From the NCBI GenBank assembly GCA_023386235.1, contig JAEWKC010000034.1:140740-204739 (forward strand): a DNA stretch of 64,000 nucleotides, written 5' to 3'. The notes beneath the pieces were generated by a model that was not told where the DNA came from, ran no database searches, and saw only the letters and a list, made by a program, of their open reading frames with translations. Numbering within the stretch: the stretch's first letter is position 1; the number at the start of each line of letters is the position of its first letter. This stretch comes from Bacteroidota bacterium (lineage in GTDB: Bacteria; Bacteroidota; Bacteroidia; Chitinophagales; Chitinophagaceae). Below are positions 7,688 through 16,693 of this stretch, one piece after another. The position numbers were made by a program, and so were the translations under genes.

Positions 7688-8911
7688 CTATTGCATTAAA
7701 GAGGCTATGCTCTTCGCGGCGATCATACCGCTTGCCCAGGCGTGTTGAAAATTAAAGCCGCCCGTAATGCCGTCTACATCCATGATTTCTCCGGCAAAGA
7801 ATAGATTCCTATGCAATCTGCTTTCCATTGTTTGCGAATTAATCTCTTTTAGAGAAACACCGCCGCAGGTTACAAATTCTTCTTTAAAAGTTGTCTTTCC
7901 TTTTACATCATATACGTCATTGGTAAGAATTTGTATCAGTTTATTTTGCCGTGCCGAAGCAAGCGTATCCCAAGGCGTATCGCCCTCTATGCCTGCTTTT
8001 TGCAGTAAAAAGTTCCACAATCGAAGTGGTAGTTCAAAAGGGGTTTTATTGCCAATTTTTTGTGAGCCGAATTTATTTCTGATGCTGTTCCATTCTTCTC
8101 TTAAAGAATTTTCATTAAATGCGCCGGTCCAGTTGATCTGTATGGAAAAGGAATAATTTTTTTGTGCAAGCTCTCTGGCGCCCCAAGCTGAAAGTCTTAA
8201 AACAACCGGACCGCTAAAACCCCAGTGTGTAATAAGTATAGGGCCTTTTTCTTTTAACTTTGATCCTGCAATTTTTACTTCAACCTGCTTGGCGCTTAGT
8301 CCCATCAGGGTTTTTATATCGCTGTCGGGCACATTAAAAGTAAACAGGCTGGGCACAGGCGGTTCAATGCTATGCTGTAGATTTTTCATCCAGTAAAATT
8401 GATCGGCTTTAGGAAAACCGCCGCAGGCGATTACTAAATAATCCGCCTTTATTTCGCCTGTGTTTGTGTGCAACAGGTACTGACCGTTTTCTTTTTCAAT
8501 ATTTGAAACAGTAGTATTCATGCGTATTTCAACATGGTACTTATCGGCTTCCTGCAATAAGCAATCAATAATACTTTGAGAAGAATTGCTTGCGGGAAAC
8601 ATTCTGCCATCGGCTTCAGCTTTTATATTTACGTTCCTGCTTTCAAACCATTCTATAGTATCTTTTGGCGTGAACTGATATAATTCTTTTTTGAGAAAAT
8701 TTCTTCCGCGCGGATATTTTTTGATGAGTTCGTTTACATCAAACTCTTTGTGTGTAACGTTGCAACGTCCGCCACCACTCACTTTCACCTTAGACAGAAG
8801 TTTGGAGGCTTTTTCAATAATCATTACTTTCAACTGCGGCGCTAAGCGTGCTGCATTGACCGCGGAAAAGAAACCTGCGGCACCACCACCAATGACAATG
8901 AGTTGCTGCAT
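7688..8911 (-). CDS. HI0933/YhiN-family FAD-dependent oxidoreductase
   Basis: The 407-residue flavoprotein opens with the dinucleotide-binding loop VIGGGAAGFFSA and the VSGGGRCNVTH block that marks the HI0933 (BaiN-like) family. A C-terminal block, CGGVSLKEIN ... FFAGEIMDVDGITGGFNFQHAWASG, closes the FAD site. The biochemical reaction of most family members is unsettled; some are linked to reductive steps on steroids, but no such context exists here. A Fic-derived fragment ends only 5 bases upstream on the same strand. Confidence 0.9.
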   Translation of the reverse strand: MQQLIVIGGGAAGFFSAVNAARLAPQLKVMIIEKASKLLSKVKVSGGGRCNVTHKEFDVNELIKKYPRGRNFLKKELYQFTPKDTIEWFESRNVNIKAEADGRMFPASNSSQSIIDCLLQEADKYHVEIRMNTTVSNIEKENGQYLLHTNTGEIKADYLVIACGGFPKADQFYWMKNLQHSIEPPVPSLFTFNVPDSDIKTLMGLSAKQVEVKIAGSKLKEKGPILITHWGFSGPVVLRLSAWGARELAQKNYSFSIQINWTGAFNENSLREEWNSIRNKFGSQKIGNKTPFELPLRLWNFLLQKAGIEGDTPWDTLASARQNKLIQILTNDVYDVKGKTTFKEEFVTCGGVSLKEINSQTMESRLHRNLFFAGEIMDVDGITGGFNFQHAWASGMIAAKSIASLMQ

Positions 8912-8916
8912 AGGGG

Positions 8917-9258
8917 TTATTTTTTAAATAGCGCTATGTAATGCTGGTACATATACATTTTATTCTTTTTAGTTCCTGTGACTTCATTAATAATGTCTAA
9001 CATTTGCAATTCTTCCAATAGTCGGTAAGATGTATTCTGCGACACACCTGTTATTGCTGTAGCTTTAGCTGCAGTAAGCACAGGTGTTTGATACAGATAA
9101 TCCATTAACATTAAAAGATGTTTTGCCCTTTTACTTTTTAAACGAATTTTATTTTCCGCTTCCTGCTTCAGCTTAAGCAGATTATCAAACGTTTCTATAC
9201 CGGTTTTTGCGGTCTCTATTATTCCTACAAGAAAAAACTTAAAAGATAGTTCTAAAAC
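8917..9258 (-). pseudogene. Fic-family protein remnant (C-terminal winged-helix part only)
   Basis: The open frame from the stop at 9259-9261 down to 8917 reads into FKFFLVGIIETAKTG, then a helical linker rich in K and E, then a winged-helix segment (SQNTSYRLLEELQMLDII and KMYMYQHYIALFK). This is the C-terminal end of the Fic proteins that carry a helix-turn-helix after the AMP-transfer domain. The catalytic part with HPFxDGNGR, some 250 residues, is absent; the map gene occupies the space where it would be. An internal ATG at 9109-9111 could still give a 64-residue DNA-binding peptide. The break point coincides with a 41-bp tandem repeat. Confidence 0.72.
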
Positions 9259-9335
9259 TCAAATTTTGACTGTTTTTTGATTTTACATCGTATCAAAACT
9301 CAAATTTTTGATGTTTTTTGAGTTTACATTGTAAC
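9254..9335. repeat. Two tandem copies of a 41-bp operator-like repeat
   Basis: Units 9254-9294 and 9295-9335 agree at 35 of 41 positions. The second unit contains the inverted pair AAACTCAAA (9296-9304) and TTTGAGTTT (9317-9325). The first unit keeps the left arm and has one change in the right arm. A further half-site AAACTCAA lies at 9343-9350. The block is directly upstream of the Fic winged-helix remnant and may be its former operator. Confidence 0.75.
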
Positions 9336-9364
9336 AGGAATTAAACTCAACGTGTGATTTATAA

Positions 9365-10168
9365 CTAAAAATAGCTCGTGTTCAGGTTGGCATTTTTCTT
9401 TTCACTTTCTTCGATAATAGAAAAATCTGAAAGTATCAATGCCTCATTTTTCTTTACGCATACATTATGCTCAAAATGCACGGAAGGCTTGCCGTCCCTG
9501 GTACGAATGGTCCAACCGTCTTTTTCTGTGTACACATCTTTAGTACCTAAATTGATCATCGGTTCAATAGCTATAGTAAGATTTTCTTTCAGCTTTTTGC
9601 CGCTGCCGCGTTTTCCATAATTCGGCACATGCGGATCTTCGTGCATGGTTTTGCCTAAACCGTGCCCGACCAATTCTCTCACTACTCCGTAACCATGTTT
9701 TTTTTCGGTATGTTCTTGTATGGCAAACGCGATGTTACCTATATAATTTCCCACTATTGCTTTTTCAATTCCTTTGTACAAACTTTCTTTAGTAATCTTT
9801 ACCAGTTGCAGTATTTCCGGACTTACTTCACCAAGAATAAAAGTATAAGCATGTTCGCCAACATATCCGTCTTTAGTAATGCCTACGTCAAGCGACACAA
9901 TATCGCCGTCTTGTAATTCTTTGTCATTCGGAAAACCATGTACTACCACATCGTTAACCGAAGCGCAAATATTAAAAGGATAGCCGCCATATTTATAAAA
10001 AGTAGGCACTCCGCCTTCGTCCATGATCATTTTTTTGCAAAGCTCATCTATGTGCAAAGTAGTCATACCTGGCTTTAGTATAGTGGCTATATGCGCTAAG
10101 ATCCTGCTAATGGTGGTAGCATTTTTTTGCATAACAGCTACCTGCTCTTCTGTCTTGTAATAAATCAT
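9365..10168 (-). CDS. map: Type I methionine aminopeptidase
   Basis: The start is set at the ATG at 10166-10168 (MIYYKTEEQV), where family homology begins; the longer frame to 10213 adds 15 unlike residues. The 267-residue enzyme removes the initiator methionine from nascent proteins. Metal-site positions are Asp94 (LDVGI), His169 (LVGHG), Glu202 (AIEPM) and Glu233 (FEHNV). The position normally held by the second aspartate is Glu105 (GYVGEHAYTF), an oddity noted separately. NICASVNDVVVHGFP is a family block. It is not next to ribosomal genes, so it may be a second, non-operonic copy. Confidence 0.92.
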   Translation of the reverse strand: MIYYKTEEQVAVMQKNATTISRILAHIATILKPGMTTLHIDELCKKMIMDEGGVPTFYKYGGYPFNICASVNDVVVHGFPNDKELQDGDIVSLDVGITKDGYVGEHAYTFILGEVSPEILQLVKITKESLYKGIEKAIVGNYIGNIAFAIQEHTEKKHGYGVVRELVGHGLGKTMHEDPHVPNYGKRGSGKKLKENLTIAIEPMINLGTKDVYTEKDGWTIRTRDGKPSVHFEHNVCVKKNEALILSDFSIIEESEKKNANLNTSYF

Positions 10169-10552
10169 TGCGCAAAGATAATTCATTAAAGTCTTTTTGT
10201 GATGCAATCTCACACCTCATCCCAACCTTCTCCTCGAGGAGAAGGAGTTCGAAGTGAAGCGGAGTGAAGAATCTATTTTCAACTTGCATTTGTTGACAGT
10301 AACTAATTTCGTTTGATATTAACTATGTAACTTCATAACTTCTCTGCAACCTCTGCGTACACTTTGCGTGCTTAGTGTAAACTACATCTCCCATTCTGGT
10401 TGAGACTGCTTCTACTACGCTATCGCTGCGTATCGCAGTGACGAAAACCTCACCAGACGTCCTTGCGAGCGAGACACCAGTGAAGCAACCTCACTCCTCA
10501 TCCCAACCTTCTTCAACCTAACATGATAACCACATCACAACTCATTCCAACC
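10169..10552. repeat. 384-bp gap with dispersed palindromic repeat pieces
   Basis: No gene is seen here. 10226-10245 is a perfect 20-bp palindrome (CCTTCTCCTC with its complement) preceded by CTCATCCCAA. The same CTCATCCCAACCTTC lead-in recurs near 10496-10512. A stretch at about 10340-10378 repeats CTCTGCG-like words, and 10430-10490 has GCGAGCGAGAC-type words like those in the 21.9-22.1 kb repeats. It resembles the short dispersed elements that fill intergenic gaps in many Bacteroidota genomes. Confidence 0.6.
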
Positions 10553-11362
10553 TTACCCTTCCATCAGCAAGCGCATTTCTTCATGATATTGTTGGGCGGA
10601 AAGCGCTGCTGCCTCGGCAAAGTCTTCTCCCGAAGAGGCGTAAAGTACGGCACGACTCACATTTACAAGCAGCCCTACTTTGTCGTTCATGCCAAATTCC
10701 GAAACCTCTTTCAAGCTTCCTCCCTGCGCGCCTACGCCGGGAACCAATAAAAAATGTTGCGGTATTATTTTCCTGATGCGGTCTAATTCTTCTGCCTGTG
10801 TAGCTCCTACAACAAACATCAGATTATTTTCTGTGCCCCATTGCGATACCGTTTGTAATACACGCTCGTAAACGTATTCTCCTGACGCTAGTTTTTGCAG
10901 CTCAAAATCTGCCGCGCCTATATTGGAGGTAAGCCCTAAAACAATAGTGGTTTTATCTTTATATTCTAAAAACGGGCGCACGCTGTCTTCCCCCATATAA
11001 GGCGCCACGGTTACCGCATCAAAATTATATGTTTCAAAAAATGTTTTGGCATATTGCGCCGAAGTATTGCCTATATCGCCGCGTTTGGCATCTGCAATAA
11101 TAAAATGAGAGGCGCCAATGTATGCAACTGTTTCCTGCATTATATCCCAGCCTTCTGTGCCCATTGCTTCGTAAAACGCTGTGTTAATTTTGTAGCTTAC
11201 GCAATGCTCTTTTGTAGCGTCAATGATGGCTTTATTAAAATCAATCACACTTTTTTTTGTTTGAGAGAAATGTGCGGGCAATTTCTTTATATCTGTATCT
11301 AACCCTACGCAGAGATAGTTCTTCTTATTGAAAATTTCGGCTGTTAATTGCGTTACGTTCAT
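10553..11362 (-). CDS. pyrF: Orotidine 5'-phosphate decarboxylase
   Basis: The ATG at 11360-11362 gives a 269-residue protein starting MNVTQLTAEIF. It catalyses the last step of de novo UMP synthesis. The catalytic Asp-Lys-x-x-Asp cluster is Asp91-Lys93-Asp96 in DAKRGDIGNT, the form found in the longer subfamily 2 of PyrF, which fits the length. LCVGLD near the start and LLVPGVGAQGG near the end form phosphate-binding and substrate loops. The longer frame to 11404 adds 14 residues of no family likeness. Confidence 0.95.
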   Translation of the reverse strand: MNVTQLTAEIFNKKNYLCVGLDTDIKKLPAHFSQTKKSVIDFNKAIIDATKEHCVSYKINTAFYEAMGTEGWDIMQETVAYIGASHFIIADAKRGDIGNTSAQYAKTFFETYNFDAVTVAPYMGEDSVRPFLEYKDKTTIVLGLTSNIGAADFELQKLASGEYVYERVLQTVSQWGTENNLMFVVGATQAEELDRIRKIIPQHFLLVPGVGAQGGSLKEVSEFGMNDKVGLLVNVSRAVLYASSGEDFAEAAALSAQQYHEEMRLLMEG

Positions 11363-11488
11363 CGTATTTATTTTATTCGTATTCGGTTGCGCTAAGGTAA
11401 TCATTACCCATATTTAATAATCTTTTTTCAGGCAAAAGTTTATTGAAAGTTGATATTACGTATCTTTGACAACGAACCAATTGAGCAC

Positions 11489-12247
11489 ATGCGAATTCCT
11501 TTTTTTATATGGTTATTGCTAACAGTGATGGTGATCGCTACAACCGGCTGTCTTGTATCTGAAGATAATGCCGTACCGGACCCGGCAAGGTTGCGGGTAC
11601 TGAACCTGGTGCCGGAAAGAACCTTTACTTTTTCGGGCAATGAAGATGTGCTGGCTTCCAACATTCCTTATGACAGCATAACTCCGTACGGGTATGCTTA
11701 TCCCGGCTTTTACGACATTCGCATTACAGGTTCTGAAAACAATACTTTATCTGCGCGGCAGGTAATACAAAGCAGGGCAAGGTATTCTTTCTTTATTTTC
11801 CCTGACAGCAGCAGCCGGGCTAATAATATTACCGGCTTCAAACTTTCGGTAATAACCGATGATAATCTTTATGCTTTACGCGATTCCTTTTATATTCGCT
11901 TTATGCACTATTCGCCCAATGCGCCCTCGGTATATGTAGAGCCCTGGAAGCAGCGGGGTCTTAGCGCCAATGAAGATTTAAAGCCCTTAAGTATTTTCAG
12001 GCAAAGATCTTTTAACGACATCAGCGTTTACTCTAATTATGCCACTTATCAAAAGCTGGAAATAGGCAACTACAGATTTCGTTTCCGCAATTTGACTACC
12101 ATTGATTCTGCAGAACTTATTGTAGCAGACAGAAGATCCTTCCGGGAAAACACCTATTATACCATGTATTTGGAAGGCTTTGCAGACGGCACCAATAATT
12201 ATGCGCTAAAAATAAAAATAGACAGCGTAGGGAATACAAATAATTAA
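11489..12247 (+). CDS. DUF4397-like lipoprotein
   Basis: From the ATG at 11489 the 252-residue product has a lipoprotein signal (MRIPFFIWLL ... ATTGC). It continues with beta-rich sequence containing RLRVLNLVPE, SRARYSFFIF and FMHYSPNAPSVYVEPW. The LRVLNLVP start and the RFMHYSPNAPSVYV block are typical of DUF4397 surface lipoproteins of Bacteroidota. No enzymatic residues are apparent. Function is unknown; display on the outer membrane is inferred. An upstream ATG at 11450 would add 13 residues before the signal and is less likely. Confidence 0.75.
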   Translation: MRIPFFIWLLLTVMVIATTGCLVSEDNAVPDPARLRVLNLVPERTFTFSGNEDVLASNIPYDSITPYGYAYPGFYDIRITGSENNTLSARQVIQSRARYSFFIFPDSSSRANNITGFKLSVITDDNLYALRDSFYIRFMHYSPNAPSVYVEPWKQRGLSANEDLKPLSIFRQRSFNDISVYSNYATYQKLEIGNYRFRFRNLTTIDSAELIVADRRSFRENTYYTMYLEGFADGTNNYALKIKIDSVGNTNN

Positions 12248-12282
12248 ACCTTTCATTCATAAAATAAAACTAATAGACAAAC

Positions 12283-13476
12283 ATGCAACTATCATCCATT
12301 TTAAACAGATTTAGCGAACCTGAAACGCTGAAAATGGCCAAATTAGGCCGGGAACTAAGAGCCCAGGGTCATGATGTGATTGACCTAAGCCTTGGCGAGC
12401 CCGACTTTGACACTCCCGAACATATTAAAAACGCAGCGAAAAAAGCTATTGACGACAACTGGAGCCACTACACTCCCGTACCCGGCTTCTTAGACCTGCG
12501 TGAAGCTGTTTGTGCTAAATTGAAACGCGATAATAACCTCGATTACAAACCAGAAAATATAGTTGTATCAACAGGTGCAAAACAAAGCCTGGCCAATGTA
12601 TTACTGGCTTTAGTGGATGACGATGAAGAAGTGATTATTCCCACTCCTTACTGGGTTACTTATTCTGAACTGGTTAAAATAGCACGCGGAAAAGTAGTGG
12701 AAATAAGAACTACACCGGAAGCCAAATTTAAAATCACCCCGGAGCAACTGGAAGCTGCCATCACACCAAAAACAAAAGCATTCTTATTTTCATCTCCCTG
12801 CAACCCTTCAGGTTCTGTTTACAGCAAAGAGGAATTGGCAGGATTGGCAGAAGTATTCAAAAAGCATGAAAACATCGCCATCATCTCCGACGAAATTTAT
12901 GAATACATCAATTATGTAGGAGCACATGAAAGCATTGCTCAATTCGATGATATCAAAGACAACGTAATCATTGTAAACGGGATGAGTAAAGGCTTTGCCA
13001 TGACCGGCTGGCGTATCGGCTATACAGCTTCCACACCCGAAATAGCCAAAGCTATGGAAAAACTACAAGGCCAGTTTACCAGCGGCACCTGCTCTATCGC
13101 GCAAAAAGCCTCTATCGCGGGTTTGCTTGAAGACTTAGCGCCCACTCACGAAATGAGTAAAAAATTTACCGAAAGAAAGAAAAGAACTTTAGAGCTGGTA
13201 AGCGATATTCCCGGCTTGAAATGTGCAGAACCGGACGGTGCATTTTACATTTTTCCTGACCTGAGCGTCTACTACGGAAAGAAAGATGCCGAAGGTAATG
13301 AAATTAAAGATTCCGCCGATTTGTGCATGTACATATTAAATACCGCGCACGTTTCTTCTGTAATGGGAGCCGCATTTGGCGAACCGAATTGTGTGCGTTT
13401 TTCTTTTGCCAACAGTATTGAAAATATTGAAAAAGCGTGGGCAAGAGTAAAGGAAGCCCTCGGTAAATTAAATTAA
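12283..13476 (+). CDS. Class I PLP-dependent aminotransferase, aspartate type
   Basis: The 397-residue enzyme has the aspartate aminotransferase Ib-like pattern: DLSLGEPDFDTPEHI near residue 34, VSTGAKQSLAN at 95, CNPSGSVYS at 173, ISDEIYEYI at 201, and the PLP lysine Lys236 in VNGMSKGFAMTGWRIGY. Arg residues near the C-terminus (VRFSFA) bind the substrate carboxylate. Aspartate/2-oxoglutarate transfer is the best guess, but tyrosine or prephenate use is possible in this group. A strong hairpin follows 12 bases after the stop. Confidence 0.9.
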   Translation: MQLSSILNRFSEPETLKMAKLGRELRAQGHDVIDLSLGEPDFDTPEHIKNAAKKAIDDNWSHYTPVPGFLDLREAVCAKLKRDNNLDYKPENIVVSTGAKQSLANVLLALVDDDEEVIIPTPYWVTYSELVKIARGKVVEIRTTPEAKFKITPEQLEAAITPKTKAFLFSSPCNPSGSVYSKEELAGLAEVFKKHENIAIISDEIYEYINYVGAHESIAQFDDIKDNVIIVNGMSKGFAMTGWRIGYTASTPEIAKAMEKLQGQFTSGTCSIAQKASIAGLLEDLAPTHEMSKKFTERKKRTLELVSDIPGLKCAEPDGAFYIFPDLSVYYGKKDAEGNEIKDSADLCMYILNTAHVSSVMGAAFGEPNCVRFSFANSIENIEKAWARVKEALGKLN

Positions 13477-13488
13477 GATCTCACCTCT

Positions 13489-13519
13489 AACCCCTCTCCA
13501 AAAGAGGGGTTATTTATCT
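13489..13519 (+). terminator. Hairpin after the aminotransferase gene
   Basis: AACCCCTCT (13489-13497) pairs perfectly with 13503-13511 across a 5-base loop and is followed by an AT-rich run. The arms resemble the CCCCTCTCCAAAAGAGGGG element scattered through many Bacteroidota genomes, so it may be a repeat serving as a terminator. Confidence 0.65.
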
Positions 13520-13525
13520 TTGTTA

Positions 13526-14062
13526 ATGACAAACAATACTTTTTCTGATAAACAAATATCCCTTGCTAAAGCCGAAGACGCCTTTGCTATCACACAACTG
13601 CTGAACAAAGCTTACAGAGGCGAAGAAGCCCGTAAAGGCTGGACCACAGAAGCCGACATAATAGAAGGAGACCAGCGCACAAATAACGAAGAAGTAAGCG
13701 CGCTGATTCATAAAGATAAAAGTGATTTCCTTCTTTATAAAAAAGATGAAGAGATCATCGGCTGTATAAACACCCAGGTAAAAGAGGGTGCTTTATACAT
13801 AGGAATGCTAAGTGTAGAGCCGGCTTTTCAAAATGCAGGCATAGGAAAAAAACTGATAAAAGCTTCGGAAGAGTTTGCACTGGCACACAATTGCACTTAT
13901 AGCTACATGACGGTAATAGATATAAGAAACGAATTAATCAAGTTCTACAACCGGCTTGGCTACTACGATACAGGCGAAAGAATTCCTTTTGTGGAAGATG
14001 CGGTAAGCGGCAAACACTTGCAGCCACTGAGATTTATGGTAATGAAGAAAGATCTTGTGTAA
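13526..14062 (+). CDS. GNAT-family N-acetyltransferase
   Basis: This 178-residue protein starting MTNNTFSDKQ has the GNAT acetyl-CoA fold: the N-terminal FAITQLLNKAYRG helix, YIGMLSVEPAFQNAGIGKKLIKASEEFA as the beta4-alpha3 pyrophosphate loop (QNAGIGK), and NELIKFYNRLGYYDTGER at the end. The acetyl acceptor cannot be predicted. The start at 13526 is preferred to the TTG two codons earlier. The gene converges on the receptor gene whose stop is 8 bases away. Confidence 0.85.
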   Translation: MTNNTFSDKQISLAKAEDAFAITQLLNKAYRGEEARKGWTTEADIIEGDQRTNNEEVSALIHKDKSDFLLYKKDEEIIGCINTQVKEGALYIGMLSVEPAFQNAGIGKKLIKASEEFALAHNCTYSYMTVIDIRNELIKFYNRLGYYDTGERIPFVEDAVSGKHLQPLRFMVMKKDLV

Positions 14063-14070
14063 CGCGTTTT

Positions 14071-16524
14071 TTAAAACTCTTTTTCTCCAATCTCGCTTTC
14101 GGGCAATTTTATTTTTCTGTTGCGCTTGTTTAAGGAATATCCTACAGACAGTTGAAACTGGTCTGGTTCGTAAATATAATTGGTGGTAGTATAAAAGTTA
14201 CTGCCATACGTGGTAATTCTTTGGCGGTTCGCCTGCTGCATGCCCAGATCAATATTTAGCCACGAAAGCTGAAAATTCCATCTGCCATCTCCAGATATTT
14301 TTTTAATGATCAGATTCGGTGTTAAAAACCGGCTGTCTTCACCCTGAGCGGTCACTCTTTCAGAAATATAATTAACGCTTAACTGCGAGCTCCAGTTTCT
14401 CGGAAAAGTAAAAGTCTGCGTGGTGTTGATGCTGTATACCCAACTGCTGTTTTTCACGGAGATGGTCTCATTAAATATTTTGCCTTCAATATCGTAACGA
14501 TATATATTTCCACCTAAAACCACTTGCCACCAGAGAGTAATCTTTTTATTGAAATTGGCTTCCAGTCCCGTTTGCAAAGCTACACCCGCATTGGTAAATA
14601 CCCTGTTTAAAATAGTATCGTTGTATACTTTATTAACGCGCTGAATAGGATTTTTTACATGCTGATGATATAGCGTGACAAACAAATTCCCTCCTTTTAA
14701 AGTTTTTTCCCAGCCCAATTCGTACATGCCTATCAGCTCGGGAAGCAAATAAGGATCGCCCTGCTCCAGGGTTTCGGAGTGTTCTCTTTCCGGAAGCGGA
14801 TTTAATTCAAAATTATTCGTTCTTCTTATCCGCCTGCTGTAACCCAGCTTAATGTTGCTTTTATTTAAACTATAACGAAACTGCGCGGAAGGAAAGAAAT
14901 TGGTAAAATGCAAATCATCTTCTTCGTTATTTTTTGAAAAACTAAGCGACCTGTCGGTAGCCTCCACTCTTGCGCCTAATGTATAATTCAGTGCGTCTAC
15001 CTTTCCACTTACCTGCATGTAACCCGCATGAATATTGTTTTTCACCAAAACCCTGCTGGTAAACTCCGGTTCGGATATAAAACGGTCTGTTCCTAAAAGC
15101 TTTGTATAATAAAGAAAGTTGCCGTCTTGTGTATCGTACCTGAACTGGTAGCCCGTCTGAAATGTAACCGTATTAAATACTTTGGAATAATCTGTTTTTA
15201 TACGATAGGCGTGCAAGGGATTGGTGTTGGTATTATAAGTATACTGTAATGTATCCTGAACATTGGGATAATGCAAATCGGGGCTGTAAATATTCCCTGA
15301 AAGATCCGCTCCTTCGTATAGCAAAGAAAAATTTATTTTTGAAGCATCTCTAAAAACATGTTCGTAATCCAGGTTTGCCAAACTAAATATGCCTTGCTTT
15401 TCCTGTATGTTGGGATTGTAATAATTGAACCTTCTTATGGTATCGTTGTTGCCTGTATTTATTTCTGATACATGATAAACCAATAATGCATCGCGCGATT
15501 GATATTTTTTGCCCACATACAATCCAAGCCCTAACTTGTTGTTTGTATTGACATCGTAATTAACAGAAAGTCTTGCAGCGCCGATGTAACGTTTAAAACT
15601 TCTTTCGCCTGTAGATGGAAACGCTGTTTTTATGTTATCTCTGGTTGTATACACATTTCCCTCTCTGAAACCGGTAATATCATTTCTAAGATAATTGACA
15701 CCTCCGCTAATGTCCCATTTATCTTTTTTATATCCCGCAGAAAAACCTAATCCATAACGCTGCGGATTACGGATATTATTGAAGTCTGTAACCGGTGGCG
15801 CGCCCGCCATGGCATTAGCCTGCATCATCCATCCCTCTTCCACATTTCCTTTGGTAATGATATTTATCACTCCGCTTTTTCCATCTGCATCGTAGGCGGC
15901 AGAAGGACTGGTGATCACTTCAATATTTTCTACCGAAGAAGCTGCAAGCTGGCTTAAAATTGTACCCGGGTCTGCTTGCGTGGGCTTGCCGTTTATAAGC
16001 AGTAAAAAACTACTGCTGCCTCTAAAACTTACGTTGCCCTGCGCATCTACCGACACTGAAGGAAGATTTTTAATGATGTCAATGGCATTGCCGGTTGCCG
16101 CGGAACCGAACTGAGAGGCACTGTAACTTTGCCTGTCTACCTTAAAAGCTACCGGCTGTCGTCGTGACTGCACTACTACTGTTTCAAGAGAAAAAGAAGG
16201 TGACAAATACACTTTACCATCGTTTTGCAATATTTGGGAAATAAGCAATTCTTTGGTGTTGTAGCCCACATAACTAACCGCAATTGCCGCATCAGATTCT
16301 GTAAATGGCAATGTAAATCTGCCCTGCTCATCGGCCTTTCCGGTGTGGATTGTTTTTCCGTCTTTCTGGATAATAAATGTAGCCGCCGCTAATGGCTCAA
16401 GCGATGTGGAATCGTGTACAGAAATCAGGTAAGTTGTTTGCTGCGCACGAACAACATAGGCAGTTGATAGCAACAAAATAGCGATAGTAAGAAGAACGAT
16501 TACAAACTGTCTAGTCAAAATCAT
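14071..16524 (-). CDS. Stand-alone TonB-dependent receptor with carboxypeptidase-like N-terminal domain
   Basis: The 817-residue outer-membrane protein has a signal peptide (to about residue 28, VVRAQ) and a CarboxypepD_reg-like domain (about 32-110, with AAATFIIQKDGKTI and VSYVGYNTKELLI). A plug follows (about 125-225, with GNAIDIIKNLPSV, SFLLLINGKPTQ and AAYDADGKSGVINIIT), then a beta-barrel of the OMP_b-brl_3 type. It is shorter than SusC proteins and has no SusD partner. Such receptors often take up siderophores, metals or peptides, but the ligand is not evident. No regulator is adjacent. Confidence 0.87.
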   Translation of the reverse strand: MILTRQFVIVLLTIAILLLSTAYVVRAQQTTYLISVHDSTSLEPLAAATFIIQKDGKTIHTGKADEQGRFTLPFTESDAAIAVSYVGYNTKELLISQILQNDGKVYLSPSFSLETVVVQSRRQPVAFKVDRQSYSASQFGSAATGNAIDIIKNLPSVSVDAQGNVSFRGSSSFLLLINGKPTQADPGTILSQLAASSVENIEVITSPSAAYDADGKSGVINIITKGNVEEGWMMQANAMAGAPPVTDFNNIRNPQRYGLGFSAGYKKDKWDISGGVNYLRNDITGFREGNVYTTRDNIKTAFPSTGERSFKRYIGAARLSVNYDVNTNNKLGLGLYVGKKYQSRDALLVYHVSEINTGNNDTIRRFNYYNPNIQEKQGIFSLANLDYEHVFRDASKINFSLLYEGADLSGNIYSPDLHYPNVQDTLQYTYNTNTNPLHAYRIKTDYSKVFNTVTFQTGYQFRYDTQDGNFLYYTKLLGTDRFISEPEFTSRVLVKNNIHAGYMQVSGKVDALNYTLGARVEATDRSLSFSKNNEEDDLHFTNFFPSAQFRYSLNKSNIKLGYSRRIRRTNNFELNPLPEREHSETLEQGDPYLLPELIGMYELGWEKTLKGGNLFVTLYHQHVKNPIQRVNKVYNDTILNRVFTNAGVALQTGLEANFNKKITLWWQVVLGGNIYRYDIEGKIFNETISVKNSSWVYSINTTQTFTFPRNWSSQLSVNYISERVTAQGEDSRFLTPNLIIKKISGDGRWNFQLSWLNIDLGMQQANRQRITTYGSNFYTTTNYIYEPDQFQLSVGYSLNKRNRKIKLPESEIGEKEF

Positions 16525-16624
16525 AAGCTTTAGTCATGAGCGACAAATATAAACGCTCAGCCTGATTAGTTCAATTTTTTAGTGGATTATATTTGTGTAA
16601 AGAAAAAGGCTCAACGCACACAAA

Positions 16625-16656
16625 AGAGGCTGTCTGAAAGTTTTTTGACAGCCTCT
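16625..16656 (-). terminator. Hairpin downstream of the orphan SusC/SusD pair
   Basis: AGAGGCTGTC (16625-16634) pairs perfectly with 16647-16656 around a 12-base loop, 37 bases after the susD stop on the minus strand. The T-run after it on that strand is short (TTTT). The better T-run is on the plus strand, so it may act in either direction. Confidence 0.65.
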
Positions 16657-16693
16657 ATATTTTTAATGATAACTAATTCTTTTTTTATCCTAA

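Noticed and set aside
9254..9335. CRISPR-like repeat unit
   Set aside because: The two 41-bp units are directly adjacent with no spacer and no cas gene is present.
10107..10289. 60-codon open frame on the minus strand
   Set aside because: It covers a palindromic intergenic repeat and part of map in another frame.
14071..16524. SusC member of a glycan pair
   Set aside because: It is much shorter than SusC, lacks the VVVVGYG-type motif and has no SusD next to it; a general TonB-dependent receptor is the better call.
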